From the NCBI RefSeq assembly GCF_001401155.1, contig NZ_LJRO01000153.1:62001-126000 (forward strand): 64,000 nt of DNA, read 5' to 3'. The DNA is from Pseudomonas tremae (lineage in GTDB: Bacteria; Pseudomonadota; Gammaproteobacteria; Pseudomonadales; Pseudomonadaceae). The notes under the pieces were generated by a model, which saw only the letters and a list, made by a program, of their open reading frames with translations, was not told the DNA's origin and searched no databases. Positions 51,379 through 60,828 of this stretch are shown here, one piece after another. Position 1 is the first letter of the stretch, and the number at the start of each line of letters is the position of its first letter. A program made the translations under genes and the position numbers.

Positions 51379-52467
51379 ATGTCCGCTATTACTGCTGTAC
51401 TTCCTACTTCCGATGATCTTGCCGCACTCGCCTTGTCTATCAAGGCGTGGGGGCGTGAGCTGGGCTTTCAGGAAGTCGGGATCAGCGGCCTCGACCTGGC
51501 AGAGCACGAGCAGCACCTGCAGCGCTGGCTCGATGAGGGTTATCACGGCGAAATGGACTATATGGCAGCCCATGGCAGCAAACGTTCCCACCCCGATGAG
51601 TTGGTACCGGGGACGTTGCGCGTGGTGTCGCTACGCATGGATTACCTGCCAGGCGACAGCGAAATGGCCCAGCGCCTTGCTGAGCCGGAAAAAGCCTACG
51701 TTTCGCGCTACGCCCTGGGCCGTGACTACCACAAACTGATTCGCAAACGCTTGCAGCAACTGGCCGAGCGCATTCAGCAGGCCATCGGCCCTTTCGGTTT
51801 CCGCGCATTCGTGGACAGCGCACCTGTGCTTGAAAAAGCTATTGCACAACAGGCCGGACTGGGCTGGATCGGCAAGAACACACTGGTCTTGAACCGCAAG
51901 GCGGGCAGCTTCTTTTTTCTCGGCGAGCTGTTTGTCGATATTCCGCTGCCGGTCGATGCACCTCATGCCACTGAACACTGCGGTCGCTGCACTGCCTGCC
52001 TGGACATCTGCCCGACTGCAGCTTTTGTAGGGCCTTACGTGCTGGACGCGCGGCGCTGTATTTCCTATCTGACCATCGAGCTGAAGACGGCTATTCCTGA
52101 AGAGCTGCGCCCCTTGATCGGCAACCGGGTGTTCGGTTGCGACGATTGCCAGATTGCCTGCCCATGGAACCGCTTCGCCCGGCCGACAGACCAGCGTGAC
52201 TTTCAGCCGCGCCACAATCTGGATAACGCAGGCCTGGCCGAGTTGTTTTTATGGGATGAAGAGACATTTCTCGCCAACACCGAAGGCTCGCCCCTGCGCC
52301 GCGCCGGCTATGAACGCTGGCTACGTAACCTGGCCGTTGGCCTGGGCAATGCGCCCTCCACCATACCGGTGATCGAAGCCCTGCAAGCAAAGCGCGACTA
52401 CCCGTCGGAACTGGTCAGAGAACACGTGGAGTGGGCGTTGCAGCGGCATGGGTTGGCGCCACTTTAA
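51379..52467 (+). CDS. queG: Epoxyqueuosine reductase QueG
   Basis: A 362-residue cobalamin-dependent iron-sulfur enzyme that reduces epoxyqueuosine to queuosine in tRNA. Two [4Fe-4S] motifs are visible: CGRCTACLDICPTAAF and CDDCQIACPWN. The conserved SRYALGRDYHKLIR and VDSAPVLEKAIA segments belong to the cobalamin-binding region, and the C-terminal HEAT-like part follows. I start at 51379 (MSAITAVLP); an earlier in-frame ATG at 51295 overlaps the divergent nnr start. Confidence 0.95.
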   Translation: MSAITAVLPTSDDLAALALSIKAWGRELGFQEVGISGLDLAEHEQHLQRWLDEGYHGEMDYMAAHGSKRSHPDELVPGTLRVVSLRMDYLPGDSEMAQRLAEPEKAYVSRYALGRDYHKLIRKRLQQLAERIQQAIGPFGFRAFVDSAPVLEKAIAQQAGLGWIGKNTLVLNRKAGSFFFLGELFVDIPLPVDAPHATEHCGRCTACLDICPTAAFVGPYVLDARRCISYLTIELKTAIPEELRPLIGNRVFGCDDCQIACPWNRFARPTDQRDFQPRHNLDNAGLAELFLWDEETFLANTEGSPLRRAGYERWLRNLAVGLGNAPSTIPVIEALQAKRDYPSELVREHVEWALQRHGLAPL

Positions 52468-52490
52468 ATTTGCGACGCGGCGAGAAGTTT

Positions 52491-52574
52491 TGACGCGGGG
52501 CGTCACGAAATGCATCCCCACGCTGGAGTGAGGAACGATAGTCCTCGAACTATCGTGCGTAAGCTCTGCGTCCT
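52491..52574 (+). repeat. Dispersed palindromic repeat, copy D
   Basis: TGACGCGGGGCGTCACGAAA, GGAGTGAGGAACGATAGT, ACTATCGTGCG and AAGCTCTGCGTCC appear in the family order, but the distal GCATGCCG block is missing, so this copy is shortened. It lies between convergent queG and the TRIC-type gene and touches the stop of the latter, so it may act as a two-way terminator. Confidence 0.8.
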
Positions 52575-52575
52575 C

Positions 52576-53187
52576 TTAAGGCTCGTCTTTATAGACGAAC
52601 TTGGGCATCTCCCAGTGGAAACGAATGGCCAGCAAGCGCAGCAGCAGACCACCGAACAAGGTGATCAGCACGGCCTGCTCGTTTGGCAATTGCAGGTACT
52701 GGCACAGTAGAAAACACCACGCGGCCAGAAACGAAACGCTGGCATACAGCTCGCGGCGGAATATAAGAGGGATGTCGTTGCAGAAGATGTCGCGCAGGAT
52801 GCCGCCGAATACCCCGGTGATGACGCCGCACACTGAGGCAATCAGCAGCCCGTGCCCCGCCTCCAGTGCGGTCATGCAGCCGATAAGGGTGAAGGCCACC
52901 AGCCCCAGGGCGTCGAGCACCAGAAACAGGGAGCGCAAGTGGCGCATCAACGGGGCGATAAAGATCGTCACCAAGGCCGCCACACTGGTCAGCACCAGGT
53001 ATTCCGGATGTTTCACCCAAGTCAGCGGATAGTGGCCGATCAGCACGTCGCGCACTGAACCACCGCCCAGCGCAGTGACGCAGGCGATCAGTACTACACC
53101 GAACCAGTCCATGCCGCGTCGACCGGCAGACAAGGCGCCCGTCATGGCTTCAGCAGTGATGGCGATCAGATAAAGCATCAGCAACAT
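52576..53187 (-). CDS. TRIC-type (UPF0126/YicG-like) membrane channel protein
   Basis: A 203-residue inner-membrane protein made of two similar three-helix halves, with the paired GGGSVRDVLIG and GGILRDIFCNDIPLI signatures that define the family; about seven hydrophobic segments are visible. Bacterial members form trimeric monovalent-cation channels; some, including E. coli YicG, are implicated in glycine uptake. The first ATG at 53187 is used; another at 53178 is possible. Monocistronic. Confidence 0.88.
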   Translation of the reverse strand: MLLMLYLIAITAEAMTGALSAGRRGMDWFGVVLIACVTALGGGSVRDVLIGHYPLTWVKHPEYLVLTSVAALVTIFIAPLMRHLRSLFLVLDALGLVAFTLIGCMTALEAGHGLLIASVCGVITGVFGGILRDIFCNDIPLIFRRELYASVSFLAAWCFLLCQYLQLPNEQAVLITLFGGLLLRLLAIRFHWEMPKFVYKDEP

Positions 53188-53293
53188 GGCGGCGACTCTG
53201 CGAAAAAGGCGCGCAGTCTAACCAGCGAACCTGCGCACTGAAAGAGTGCAGCGAAGATTAATCACCGCACACCGATGCCTTGCTTTCACTCGA

Positions 53294-53830
53294 TCACGGC
53301 TTGATGAAATGCTCTCGGTAGAAACGCAACTCGGCAATCGACTCGCGAATGTCATCCAGCGCAAGATGCGTGCTGCCCTTCTTGAACTTGAGCTCGGGGG
53401 ACCAGCGAGCAGCCAGTTCCTTGAGGGTCGAGACGTCGAGGTTGCGGTAGTGGAAGTAGTTTTCGAGCGTCGGCATGTGACGATAAAGGAAGCGACGATC
53501 CTGACAGATGCTGTTACCGCAGATCGGCGAACTGCGCTCGGGCACCCACAGCTTGATGAATTCCAGAGTCTGCGCCTCAGCGTCAGCCATGCTGATGGTG
53601 CTTTCGCGCACGCGCTGGGTCAGGCCAGAACCGCCGTGCTGGCGCGTATTCCACTCGTCCATCTTTGCCAGCGTCTCGTCGCTTTGATGCACGGCGATCA
53701 CCGGCCCTTCGGCCAGTGTGTTGAGCTCACTGTCCGTGATAATCGTGGCCATTTCGATGATGACATCGGTATCAGGGTCCAGACCGGTCATTTCCAGATC
53801 GATCCAGATCAGGTTCTGCTTGTTCTGCAT
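53294..53830 (-). CDS. orn: Oligoribonuclease
   Basis: A 178-residue DEDDh exonuclease that degrades very short RNAs and pGpG, thereby clearing cyclic-di-GMP breakdown products. The active-site motifs are [11 protein letters not shown] (Asp, Glu), the CQDRRFL region (Asp) and [11 protein letters not shown] (His, Asp). GAGGAG precedes the ATG. Divergent from rsgA, 108 bases apart, as in most pseudomonads. Confidence 0.97.
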   Translation of the reverse strand: MQNKQNLIWIDLEMTGLDPDTDVIIEMATIITDSELNTLAEGPVIAVHQSDETLAKMDEWNTRQHGGSGLTQRVRESTISMADAEAQTLEFIKLWVPERSSPICGNSICQDRRFLYRHMPTLENYFHYRNLDVSTLKELAARWSPELKFKKGSTHLALDDIRESIAELRFYREHFIKP

Positions 53831-53938
53831 GTGTCGACTCCTCAGCGTAGGCGCGCAGTTTAGCTCACCCTGCCGTGCTAGACTCCTGCCGATCCAACGT
53901 ACTGCTTAATTCATCGGTTACATCACATCGGAACACCC

Positions 53939-54970
53939 ATGGCCAAACGCCAACTCAATCGACGTCAGAACTGGCGCATCGAAAAAATTCAGGGCGAGCG
54001 TGCTGCACGTGCAGCAAAACGCGAGTCCGTTACACTCGAAACACTGGAAGGCGGCGACCTCGGTCCCGAGCAGACAGGCCTGGTCATTGCCCACTTCGGC
54101 GTACAGGTTGAAGTAGAGGCCCAGGAAGGCGAGACAGCCGGCCAGATATTCCGCTGTCACCTGCGTGCCAACCTGCCTGCATTGGTTACTGGCGATCGCG
54201 TGGTCTGGCGGGCCGGCAATCAGGGCATCGGCGTGATCGTCGCGCAACTGCCCCGCTCCACCGAACTGCGCCGTCCGGATTCCCGCGGGCAGCTCAAGCC
54301 CGTGGCCGCCAACGTCGATCTGATTGTGATCGTCTTTGCGCCGATGCCCGAGCCGCATGCCAACCTGATTGACCGTTACCTTGTCGCCGCCGAGCATGCC
54401 GGGATTCATCCGCTGCTGCTGCTAAACAAAGCCGACCTCATCGACGAGCAGAACGCGCCGGCGCTGAATGCGCTGCTCGCGGTCTATCGCACGCTGGGCT
54501 ATCCGGTGCTGGAAGTGTCCGCGCACCAAGGCGATGGCATGCAGAAGCTGCAAAGCCAGCTTGATGGCCATATCAGCGTATTCGTCGGGCAGTCCGGTGT
54601 CGGTAAGTCCTCGCTGGTCAACAGCCTGCTGCCGGAAACCGATACGCGGGTCGGGCCTTTGTCCGAGGTGTCCGGTCAGGGCACGCACACGACCACCACC
54701 GCACGCCTGTTTCACTTCCCGCGTGGTGGCGACTTGATCGACTCACCCGGTATTCGTGAGTTTGGCCTGGGCCACGTCAGCCGAGCCGACGTCGAAGCCG
54801 GTTTCATCGAGTTCAATGACCTGATCGGCACCTGCCGCTTCCGCGACTGCAAGCATGACCGCGAACCGGGTTGTGCCTTGCTCAAGGGTCTGGAAGACGG
54901 CCGCGTGCAACAGCAGCGCATGAACAGCTATCGCTCGATCATTGCCAGCCTGCCGCAAGACAGTTACTGA
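53939..54970 (+). CDS. rsgA: Ribosome small-subunit GTPase RsgA
   Basis: A 343-residue circularly permuted GTPase that checks late 30S maturation. An N-terminal basic extension and OB fold (residues about 40-110) precede the G domain, whose motifs appear in permuted order: NKAD (G4), then [10 protein letters not shown] (G1) and DSPGIREFG (G3). The C-terminal zinc knuckle has Cys in [10 protein letters not shown] and EPGC. Ends before a strong bidirectional terminator shared with motB. Confidence 0.96.
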   Translation: MAKRQLNRRQNWRIEKIQGERAARAAKRESVTLETLEGGDLGPEQTGLVIAHFGVQVEVEAQEGETAGQIFRCHLRANLPALVTGDRVVWRAGNQGIGVIVAQLPRSTELRRPDSRGQLKPVAANVDLIVIVFAPMPEPHANLIDRYLVAAEHAGIHPLLLLNKADLIDEQNAPALNALLAVYRTLGYPVLEVSAHQGDGMQKLQSQLDGHISVFVGQSGVGKSSLVNSLLPETDTRVGPLSEVSGQGTHTTTTARLFHFPRGGDLIDSPGIREFGLGHVSRADVEAGFIEFNDLIGTCRFRDCKHDREPGCALLKGLEDGRVQQQRMNSYRSIIASLPQDSY

Positions 54971-54990
54971 CGGCTGAAACCGCACACACA

Positions 54991-55019
54991 AAAACGCCGC
55001 GATGATCGCGGCGTCTTTG
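54991..55019. terminator. Bidirectional terminator between rsgA and motB
   Basis: ACGCCGCGAT/GATCGCGGCGT with AAAA on the left and TCTTTG on the right: a 10-bp stem between convergent genes. Confidence 0.85.
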
Positions 55020-55031
55020 TATCTGTGCGGA

Positions 55032-56081
55032 TCAGTTCTGGGCCGGCTCTACTCGCAGCTTGCCATCATCGAAAATGTTCAGCTTCTGCCGAATCTCGTG
55101 CGGCTGAGCATACGCCTGCGGGTCGGCCGGTGTTGCTGTGGAAGCCCCCGGAATACCCGGAATACCCGGAGCAGCAGGCGCTGCGGGCGTAACCGGTGCT
55201 GCTGGCGCAGGCTTGGCTGGCGCTCCACCGGAGTTCTGATCACCTTCAATACGGTGCTGGGCCTTTTTGGTCAGGACCACGATATCGATGCGGCGGTTGA
55301 CCGGATTGGTTGGGTTCTCGTGGTCATAAAGCGCCGACGAGGCATAACCCACCACCCTTGCCACCTGTGCATCCGGGTACGTCCCGGCGACCAATGCCCG
55401 GCGTGCAGCGTTCGCGCGGTTGGCCGACAGCTCCCAGTTGCCGAAGCCGCCACTGCCCACAAAAGGCGTTGCATCTGTATGACCGCTGATACTGACCTTG
55501 TTCGGCACGCTTTTGATGGTGTCGGCCAGCGCCAGCAGAATGTCCTCGAAATACGGTTTGAGCCGGGCGCTACCCGAGTCGAACATGGGCCGATTTTCGG
55601 CATCCATGATCTGGATACGCAAGCCGTCCTGCGTGATCTCGAACAGAATCTGGTCCTTGAACTTCTGCAGTTGCGGGTTTTCCTCGACCTTGTTCTGCAG
55701 TTCCTGCAGCAGCATCTCCAGACGCTCCTGCTCGACCGCTTCGGCCTTGGTCTCGGATGTCTCTGCCTCAATGGGCACAGTGTCCGGCGAAGGCGTGGTC
55801 TGCACCTCGGGATTGAGGGTCTGGTTCGGCGACATTTCCGGCGAACCACCCAGGTCGATCACATAGGGCGAACCACTGTCCGAGAAGCCGACCGGGTCCT
55901 TGAAGTAGCCAGCGACCGCGAGCAATTGCTCGGGCGTGGCAGACGACATCAGCCACAGCACCAGAAAGAACGCCATCATCGCAGTCGCGAAGTCGGCAAA
56001 GGCGATTTTCCAGGCGCCGCCGTGATGTCCGCCACCGAAGCGCTTTACGCGCTTGATGATAATCGGCTGATTATTTTCCAT
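55032..56081 (-). CDS. motB: Flagellar stator protein MotB
   Basis: A 349-residue stator subunit. One membrane helix (about residues 24-47) holds the proton-carrying Asp30 in KIAFADFATAMMAFF; a long plug/linker and a C-terminal OmpA-like peptidoglycan-binding domain follow (SGHTDATPF, GFGNWELSANRA). The C-terminus is Ala/Pro-rich. Pairs with MotA upstream. Pseudomonads also carry MotCD elsewhere. Confidence 0.96.
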   Translation of the reverse strand: MENNQPIIIKRVKRFGGGHHGGAWKIAFADFATAMMAFFLVLWLMSSATPEQLLAVAGYFKDPVGFSDSGSPYVIDLGGSPEMSPNQTLNPEVQTTPSPDTVPIEAETSETKAEAVEQERLEMLLQELQNKVEENPQLQKFKDQILFEITQDGLRIQIMDAENRPMFDSGSARLKPYFEDILLALADTIKSVPNKVSISGHTDATPFVGSGGFGNWELSANRANAARRALVAGTYPDAQVARVVGYASSALYDHENPTNPVNRRIDIVVLTKKAQHRIEGDQNSGGAPAKPAPAAPVTPAAPAAPGIPGIPGASTATPADPQAYAQPHEIRQKLNIFDDGKLRVEPAQN

Positions 56082-56084
56082 GAC

Positions 56085-56936
56085 TTAGCGACCGCGAACC
56101 GCTTGTTCCAGCTCGCTGAAGCTGGGGCGATGCAGTGGATAAAGAACCTTGCGACCGAACTCGACGGCCAGCGAAGGCGGCATGCCGGAAGCCGAAGCCA
56201 CCAGCGACGCCTTGATGCTTTCATAGACGTTCATTTCTTCCTTGGCATCGTGCGCAAGGCTGGTGGCCAGCGGACCGAAGAAGCCGTAAGCCGCGAGAAT
56301 ACCGAAGAATGTACCGACCAGCGCCGCACCTACGTGCATACCGATCGCAGCCTTGTCGCCCGAACCCAGCGACGCCATCGTTACTACGATACCCAGTACT
56401 GCCGCCACGATACCGAAACCGGGCATGCCATCTGCGACACCGGTGACGGCATGGGATGGATGCTCGAGCTCTTCTTTCATGCTCAGCAGTTCCATGTCGA
56501 ACAGGCCTTCCAGCTCGTGGGGCGCCATGTTGCCGGACGACATGATGCGCAGGTAATCGCAGATGTACGCGGTCATGCGCTCATCTTTCAGGACACCCGG
56601 GTATTTGGTGAAAATCGGGCTGGAGGCGGCGTCTTCGATATCCCCTTCAATCGCCATCATGCCTTCACGACGGCTCTTGTTGAGGATCTCGTAGACCAGA
56701 CCCAGCACCTCAAGGTAATAGGCGTGAGTGAAGCGACTGCCGAACATCTTCAGCGACTTCTTGAACACGTGCATGAACATGTAGCCAGGGTTGGCCTGGA
56801 GGAATGCGCCCAGCGCAGCACCGCCGATGATCAAGACCTCATAGGGCTGGAACAGCGCCATGATCTTGCCATGGGACAGCACGTATCCGCCGAGGATGCT
56901 CGCGATGACGACAATGATGCCGATGATTTTAGCCAT
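56085..56936 (-). CDS. motA: Flagellar stator protein MotA
   Basis: A 283-residue protein with four membrane helices (two near the N-terminus, two around residues 170-220 in GFGIVAAVLGIVVTMASLG) and a cytoplasmic loop that contacts FliG; conserved prolines and charged residues (LFDMELLSMKEELE) are present. It forms the proton channel with MotB. No clear ribosome site precedes the ATG at 56936. A sigma-28-type promoter lies about 70 bases upstream. Confidence 0.96.
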   Translation of the reverse strand: MAKIIGIIVVIASILGGYVLSHGKIMALFQPYEVLIIGGAALGAFLQANPGYMFMHVFKKSLKMFGSRFTHAYYLEVLGLVYEILNKSRREGMMAIEGDIEDAASSPIFTKYPGVLKDERMTAYICDYLRIMSSGNMAPHELEGLFDMELLSMKEELEHPSHAVTGVADGMPGFGIVAAVLGIVVTMASLGSGDKAAIGMHVGAALVGTFFGILAAYGFFGPLATSLAHDAKEEMNVYESIKASLVASASGMPPSLAVEFGRKVLYPLHRPSFSELEQAVRGR

Positions 56937-57004
56937 AGGAGAAAATACTTTACTAAGAGTCGGGTTCAGGGACAGTGCGGAAGTTCATGAATCTCTTCTT
57001 CTCC

Positions 57005-57031
57005 TTATCGGCCCATCTGGGCCAGACTATA
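57005..57031 (-). promoter_or_regulatory. Sigma-28 (FliA) promoter of motAB
   Basis: Reverse strand TATAGTCT (57024-57031), 11 bases, GCCGATAA (57005-57012). The -10 element is an exact consensus match and the -35 matches TAAAGTTT at six of eight bases. Predicted leader is about 60 bases. Confidence 0.8.
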
Positions 57032-57145
57032 GCCGGTTCTCGTGAAAAACCCATTTCGCCTGCCGAATCAACAGGTGAAAATGGCCGTTCCACCCAGCAC
57101 ACTGGCAGTCTTCCCGCCCGGATAATCAGTCGCACAGGCCATCCA

Positions 57146-58681
57146 ATGCCGACAGCACATACATCGCATCATCTTGTTCCGAAGACGCTCGACGCCTGGG
57201 TCAAACAGCTTGACGGTATCGCGTTGCCAGTCCCTGCCGCCAATCACGCGCATGTGCGTTCCGCACTCAACGACAGCCGCCGTTCGCTGCGTGACATTGC
57301 CGAGATGATGCAGGAAAGTCCTGCACTGGTGCTGAGCGTGATGCGCGAGGCAAACCATCACACGCACGGCATGACCGAGCAGGCCGAGAGCCTGGAAATC
57401 GCGATCAACCGTCTGGGCCTGGCGCGCACCGAAGTCCTTTTAGGACGCCTGCCGGCCAAACCACCTGAAGAGATTCCTGCCGCTTACCGCCAACTGATAC
57501 TGGTCAGCCAACACGCCACGCAACAGGCCAACGGGCTGTTTGCCAGCCGTCTTGCGCGGCTGTGGCAGGACATCCATCTGGGCAGCCTGTTGTTTCTCGC
57601 GCCGCTCTGGCCAATGGCATTGGCGTACCCGAAACTGCTGGAAGAGCTTGAGTTGCGAGTTATCCACAAGGGGCACTCCAGCGTTGCAGTAGAAAAAGAG
57701 CTGTTCGGCGTCAACTTGCTGGAACTGTGTCTGGCGCTGGCCGAATTCTGGCGACTGCCGGTGTGGGTCACACGTGGCTACAAGTTGCTGATCAACGAAC
57801 GTCACGAACTGGCCAGAGCGCTGCGCATTGCGCGCGAGGGCCGCAGCCCGCTGGAACAGCAACAGCTGATGGACGCCGACCCCAATCTTCGACGCTGGCT
57901 TAATCAGCCCGCCAATACCGTGCTGCTCGGCAACGGCCTGGCGCTGGCAGCACAACAGGCCTGGAACAGTCCGCATTGCCTGCGCTGGGAGCGCCTGACC
58001 AGCCTTTATCTGCAACAACCGCTCGATGAGGTGCAGCAACAGGCGCACCAGAACGCGGCTGGCAGTGCCCGCATTCATGCGGAGAACGATCTATGGCACC
58101 CTGCCGAATCATTGATCTGGCCCTGGGATGCGCGTCGCGTGAGACGCGATAACGAGCCCGCCCCGCCGCCCTCGGCAGACGCCTTGCAATTGTGGCGCAA
58201 GAACTGCGCAGAACTGCTCCAGGAGCCGACGCCGTTCATTAACGCCATGCACCTGACAACCTCGGCTCGCGATGCCTTCATGGCCTGCGGCATGGAGCGA
58301 GTCATGCTGTTGATGCTGGACAAGACGTCATCCGTGCTGCGCGTCAATCAACTTGCCGGCCTGCCCCAGGAAACAGCCGCCTTGCAGCTTTTCGTCAAGG
58401 AAAGCACGGTGTTGCAACGCCTGTTGACTCAGCCGACGCAACTGCGCATGACACCTGCCAACAATGCCCAATTCGCAGCGCTGCTGCCTGCATCGCTCAA
58501 GGCATTGTTCAACGGCCAGCACTGGTTGATTCGTTCGCTGAGCAACAATGGCAAAGTCATGCTGCTGGTCGTGGCCGATCAGGGCGGCGGCGCGCTGTCG
58601 GAAATTTCCGTTCAGGCGTTCGGAAAAACCGCGCAATGTATTGAACGGGCTCTTGGCATCTTTAGTCATCGCAAAGCATGA
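57146..58681 (+). CDS. HDOD-domain signalling protein with GAF-like C-terminus
   Basis: A 511-residue cytoplasmic protein. The HDOD domain occupies about residues 15-220 (KQLDGIALPVPAANHAH, SLRDIAEMMQESPALVLSVMR, SLEIAINRLGLARTEVLL). The C-terminal third (about 350-505: FINAMHLTTSARDAFMACG, LLMLDKTSSVLRVNQLAG) resembles a GAF-like sensor domain. HDOD proteins lack catalytic HD residues and act as signalling or chemotaxis-linked scaffolds; the partner is unknown. The start at 57146 is chosen because residues before it overlap the divergent motA leader. P. aeruginosa PA4955-type. Confidence 0.8.
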   Translation: MPTAHTSHHLVPKTLDAWVKQLDGIALPVPAANHAHVRSALNDSRRSLRDIAEMMQESPALVLSVMREANHHTHGMTEQAESLEIAINRLGLARTEVLLGRLPAKPPEEIPAAYRQLILVSQHATQQANGLFASRLARLWQDIHLGSLLFLAPLWPMALAYPKLLEELELRVIHKGHSSVAVEKELFGVNLLELCLALAEFWRLPVWVTRGYKLLINERHELARALRIAREGRSPLEQQQLMDADPNLRRWLNQPANTVLLGNGLALAAQQAWNSPHCLRWERLTSLYLQQPLDEVQQQAHQNAAGSARIHAENDLWHPAESLIWPWDARRVRRDNEPAPPPSADALQLWRKNCAELLQEPTPFINAMHLTTSARDAFMACGMERVMLLMLDKTSSVLRVNQLAGLPQETAALQLFVKESTVLQRLLTQPTQLRMTPANNAQFAALLPASLKALFNGQHWLIRSLSNNGKVMLLVVADQGGGALSEISVQAFGKTAQCIERALGIFSHRKA

Positions 58682-58726
58682 GGCCTGGCGTACAATTCGC
58701 GTCTTTCTATTCATCGGAGGCTGCAA

Positions 58727-60568
58727 ATGTCCGAATTCACTGGCTTGTCGCTGGTCATCGAACCCAACGATCTGCTTGAGCGTCTCGACGCCCCAGAACT
58801 GATTCTCGTGGATCTGACCAGCAGCGCTCGCTACGAAGCCGGGCATATTCGCGGTGCTCGCTTCGTCGACCCCAAACGCACCCAACTGGGCAAGCCGCCC
58901 GCCCCCGGTCTGCTGCCTGACACGGCCGGGCTGGAGCAGTTGTTCGGCGAGCTGGGGCACAATCCCGATGCGGTCTATGTCGTCTACGATGACGAAGGCG
59001 GCGGCTGGGCCGGCCGTTTCATCTGGCTCCTTGATGTCATTGGCCATCATCGCTATCACTACCTGGACGGTGGCGTTCTGGCCTGGGAAGCAGAATCGCT
59101 GCCCATGAGCACCGAGACTCCGCCTGCCGCAGGCGGCCCGGTCACACTGACGCTGCACGATGAGCCAACCGCCACCCGCGAATACCTGCAGAGTCGCCTT
59201 GGTGCAGACGACCTGGCGATCTGGGACGCGCGCGCGCCCACCGAGTATTCGGGCGAAAAAGTGGTCGCAGCCAGAGGCGGCCACATACCTGGCGCAGTCA
59301 ATTTTGAATGGACCGCCGGCATGGACAAGGCGCGCAACCTGCGTATTCGTCAGGACATGCCGCAAATCCTGCGTGATCTGGGCATCACTCCCGACAAGGA
59401 AGTGATTACCCATTGCCAGACCCACCACCGGTCGGGCTTTACCTATCTGGTGGCAAAAGCGCTTGGCTATCCGAGGGTCAAGGCCTACGCAGGCTCTTGG
59501 GGAGAGTGGGGCAACCTGGCAGACACGCCGGTCGAAGTGCCAAACGCGGTTTCGGCGCCCGTTGACACAATTGATCTCACCAAACCAGCGGCACCTGTGC
59601 AGCCAGCCGAAACCGTCGAGCCTGTGCGCTCCAGTGAACCGGGCCGGACCTCTCAGAAATTTTCAGGGCATTCCTCTTCAGGACACTCTTCTTCAGGGCT
59701 ATCAATGAAAGACCGTTTGTTTATTCTCAGTCAGTACCTGCTGCCACATCATCTGTTGTCCCGACTGGCCGGCTGCGTTGCCGAATGCCGAGTGCGCTGG
59801 TTCAAGAATGCCTTCACCGCCTGGTTCGCCCGCCGCTATCAGGTCGACATGTCTCAGGCGCTGGTCGAGGACTTGACGTCGTACGAGCACTTCAATGCCT
59901 TCTTCACCCGCGCACTGAAAGCCGATGCCCGTCCGCTGGACACTACACCCGGCGCGATTCTTTCCCCGGCCGACGGGGCAATCAGCCAACTGGGCCCGAT
60001 CGACCACGGTCGCATCTTCCAGGCCAAGGGCCACAGCTACAGTGTCCTCGAGCTACTGGGCGGCGATCCAAAACTGTCTGCGCCTTTCATGGGCGGTGAG
60101 TTCGCCACTGTTTATCTGTCGCCGAAGGATTACCACCGCGTACACATGCCGCTGTCCGGCACGCTGCGCGAAATGGTCTACGTCCCGGGCCGAATCTTTT
60201 CGGTCAACCAGACCACTGCTGAAAACGTTCCGGAGCTGTTCGCCCGTAACGAGCGCGTGGTTTGCCTGTTCGATACCGAGCGCGGGCCTATGGCTGTAGT
60301 GCTTGTGGGCGCGATGATTGTGGCATCGGTCGAAACGGTCTGGGCCGGTTTGGTGACGCCGCCCAAGCGCGAATTGAAGACATTCAGCTACGATGAAGCA
60401 GCGCGTGCACCTATCCATCTGAAGACTGGCGAAGAAATGGGCCGCTTCAAACTTGGCTCCACGGTCATCGTGCTGTTTGGACCAGACCAGGTGAAATGGG
60501 CAGAACAACTGAAGGCCACTTCCAAAGTGCAGATGGGTCAGGCACTGGCGTTCCCAAAGCAAGCCTGA
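58727..60568 (+). CDS. psd: Rhodanese - phosphatidylserine decarboxylase in-frame fusion
   Basis: One uninterrupted frame of 613 residues. Residues 1-271 are a two-domain rhodanese like RhdA: the catalytic loop CQTHHRSG starts at Cys230, and the domain ends AGSWGEWGN...TPVEV. A Ser/Pro/Glu-rich linker (272-326) follows, then from Met327 ([16 protein letters not shown]) a full Psd that makes phosphatidylethanolamine by decarboxylating phosphatidylserine; its self-cleavage motif LGST is at 576-579, giving the pyruvoyl Ser578. In P. aeruginosa the two are separate neighbouring genes. The ATG at 59705 has an AGGG site six bases upstream, so Psd may also be made alone. GGAGG precedes the first ATG. 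Confidence 0.85.
   Translation: MSEFTGLSLVIEPNDLLERLDAPELILVDLTSSARYEAGHIRGARFVDPKRTQLGKPPAPGLLPDTAGLEQLFGELGHNPDAVYVVYDDEGGGWAGRFIWLLDVIGHHRYHYLDGGVLAWEAESLPMSTETPPAAGGPVTLTLHDEPTATREYLQSRLGADDLAIWDARAPTEYSGEKVVAARGGHIPGAVNFEWTAGMDKARNLRIRQDMPQILRDLGITPDKEVITHCQTHHRSGFTYLVAKALGYPRVKAYAGSWGEWGNLADTPVEVPNAVSAPVDTIDLTKPAAPVQPAETVEPVRSSEPGRTSQKFSGHSSSGHSSSGLSMKDRLFILSQYLLPHHLLSRLAGCVAECRVRWFKNAFTAWFARRYQVDMSQALVEDLTSYEHFNAFFTRALKADARPLDTTPGAILSPADGAISQLGPIDHGRIFQAKGHSYSVLELLGGDPKLSAPFMGGEFATVYLSPKDYHRVHMPLSGTLREMVYVPGRIFSVNQTTAENVPELFARNERVVCLFDTERGPMAVVLVGAMIVASVETVWAGLVTPPKRELKTFSYDEAARAPIHLKTGEEMGRFKLGSTVIVLFGPDQVKWAEQLKATSKVQMGQALAFPKQA
59663..59707 (+). repeat. 15-bp tandem repeat in the rhodanese-Psd linker
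   Basis: TCAGGGCATTCCTCT, TCAGGACACTCTTCT and TCAGGGCTATCAATG stand head to tail, encoding [15 protein letters not shown] and ending in the candidate psd start codon. The repeat keeps the frame open between the two proteins. Confidence 0.8.
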
Positions 60569-60828
60569 TACCTGGCACCTGCCTGGAACTGAAAAATACA
60601 TGGGCGCTGTCTGGACGGCAGCCCCATGCAAGGTCAGACTGGAAAGGGTGGCACAAAGCCACGCCTACTGCGCGACTGCAATGATGCTGGTAAAGTCACT
60701 CATTCGGTGCTGTAGGATACCTCGCACAATTGTGGCGTACCTCTGACATATCTGTGCGGCACGATGATGTCGCTTGCCCACTTTTTGTCGCCGCCCGTTC
60801 CAGTGAGTCGTTGGAGTCAGCCTTTCAC

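Noticed and set aside
55002..56990. Long forward open frame of 662 codons opposite motA and motB
   Set aside because: Both antisense genes are clearly real; this frame has no recognisable domains.
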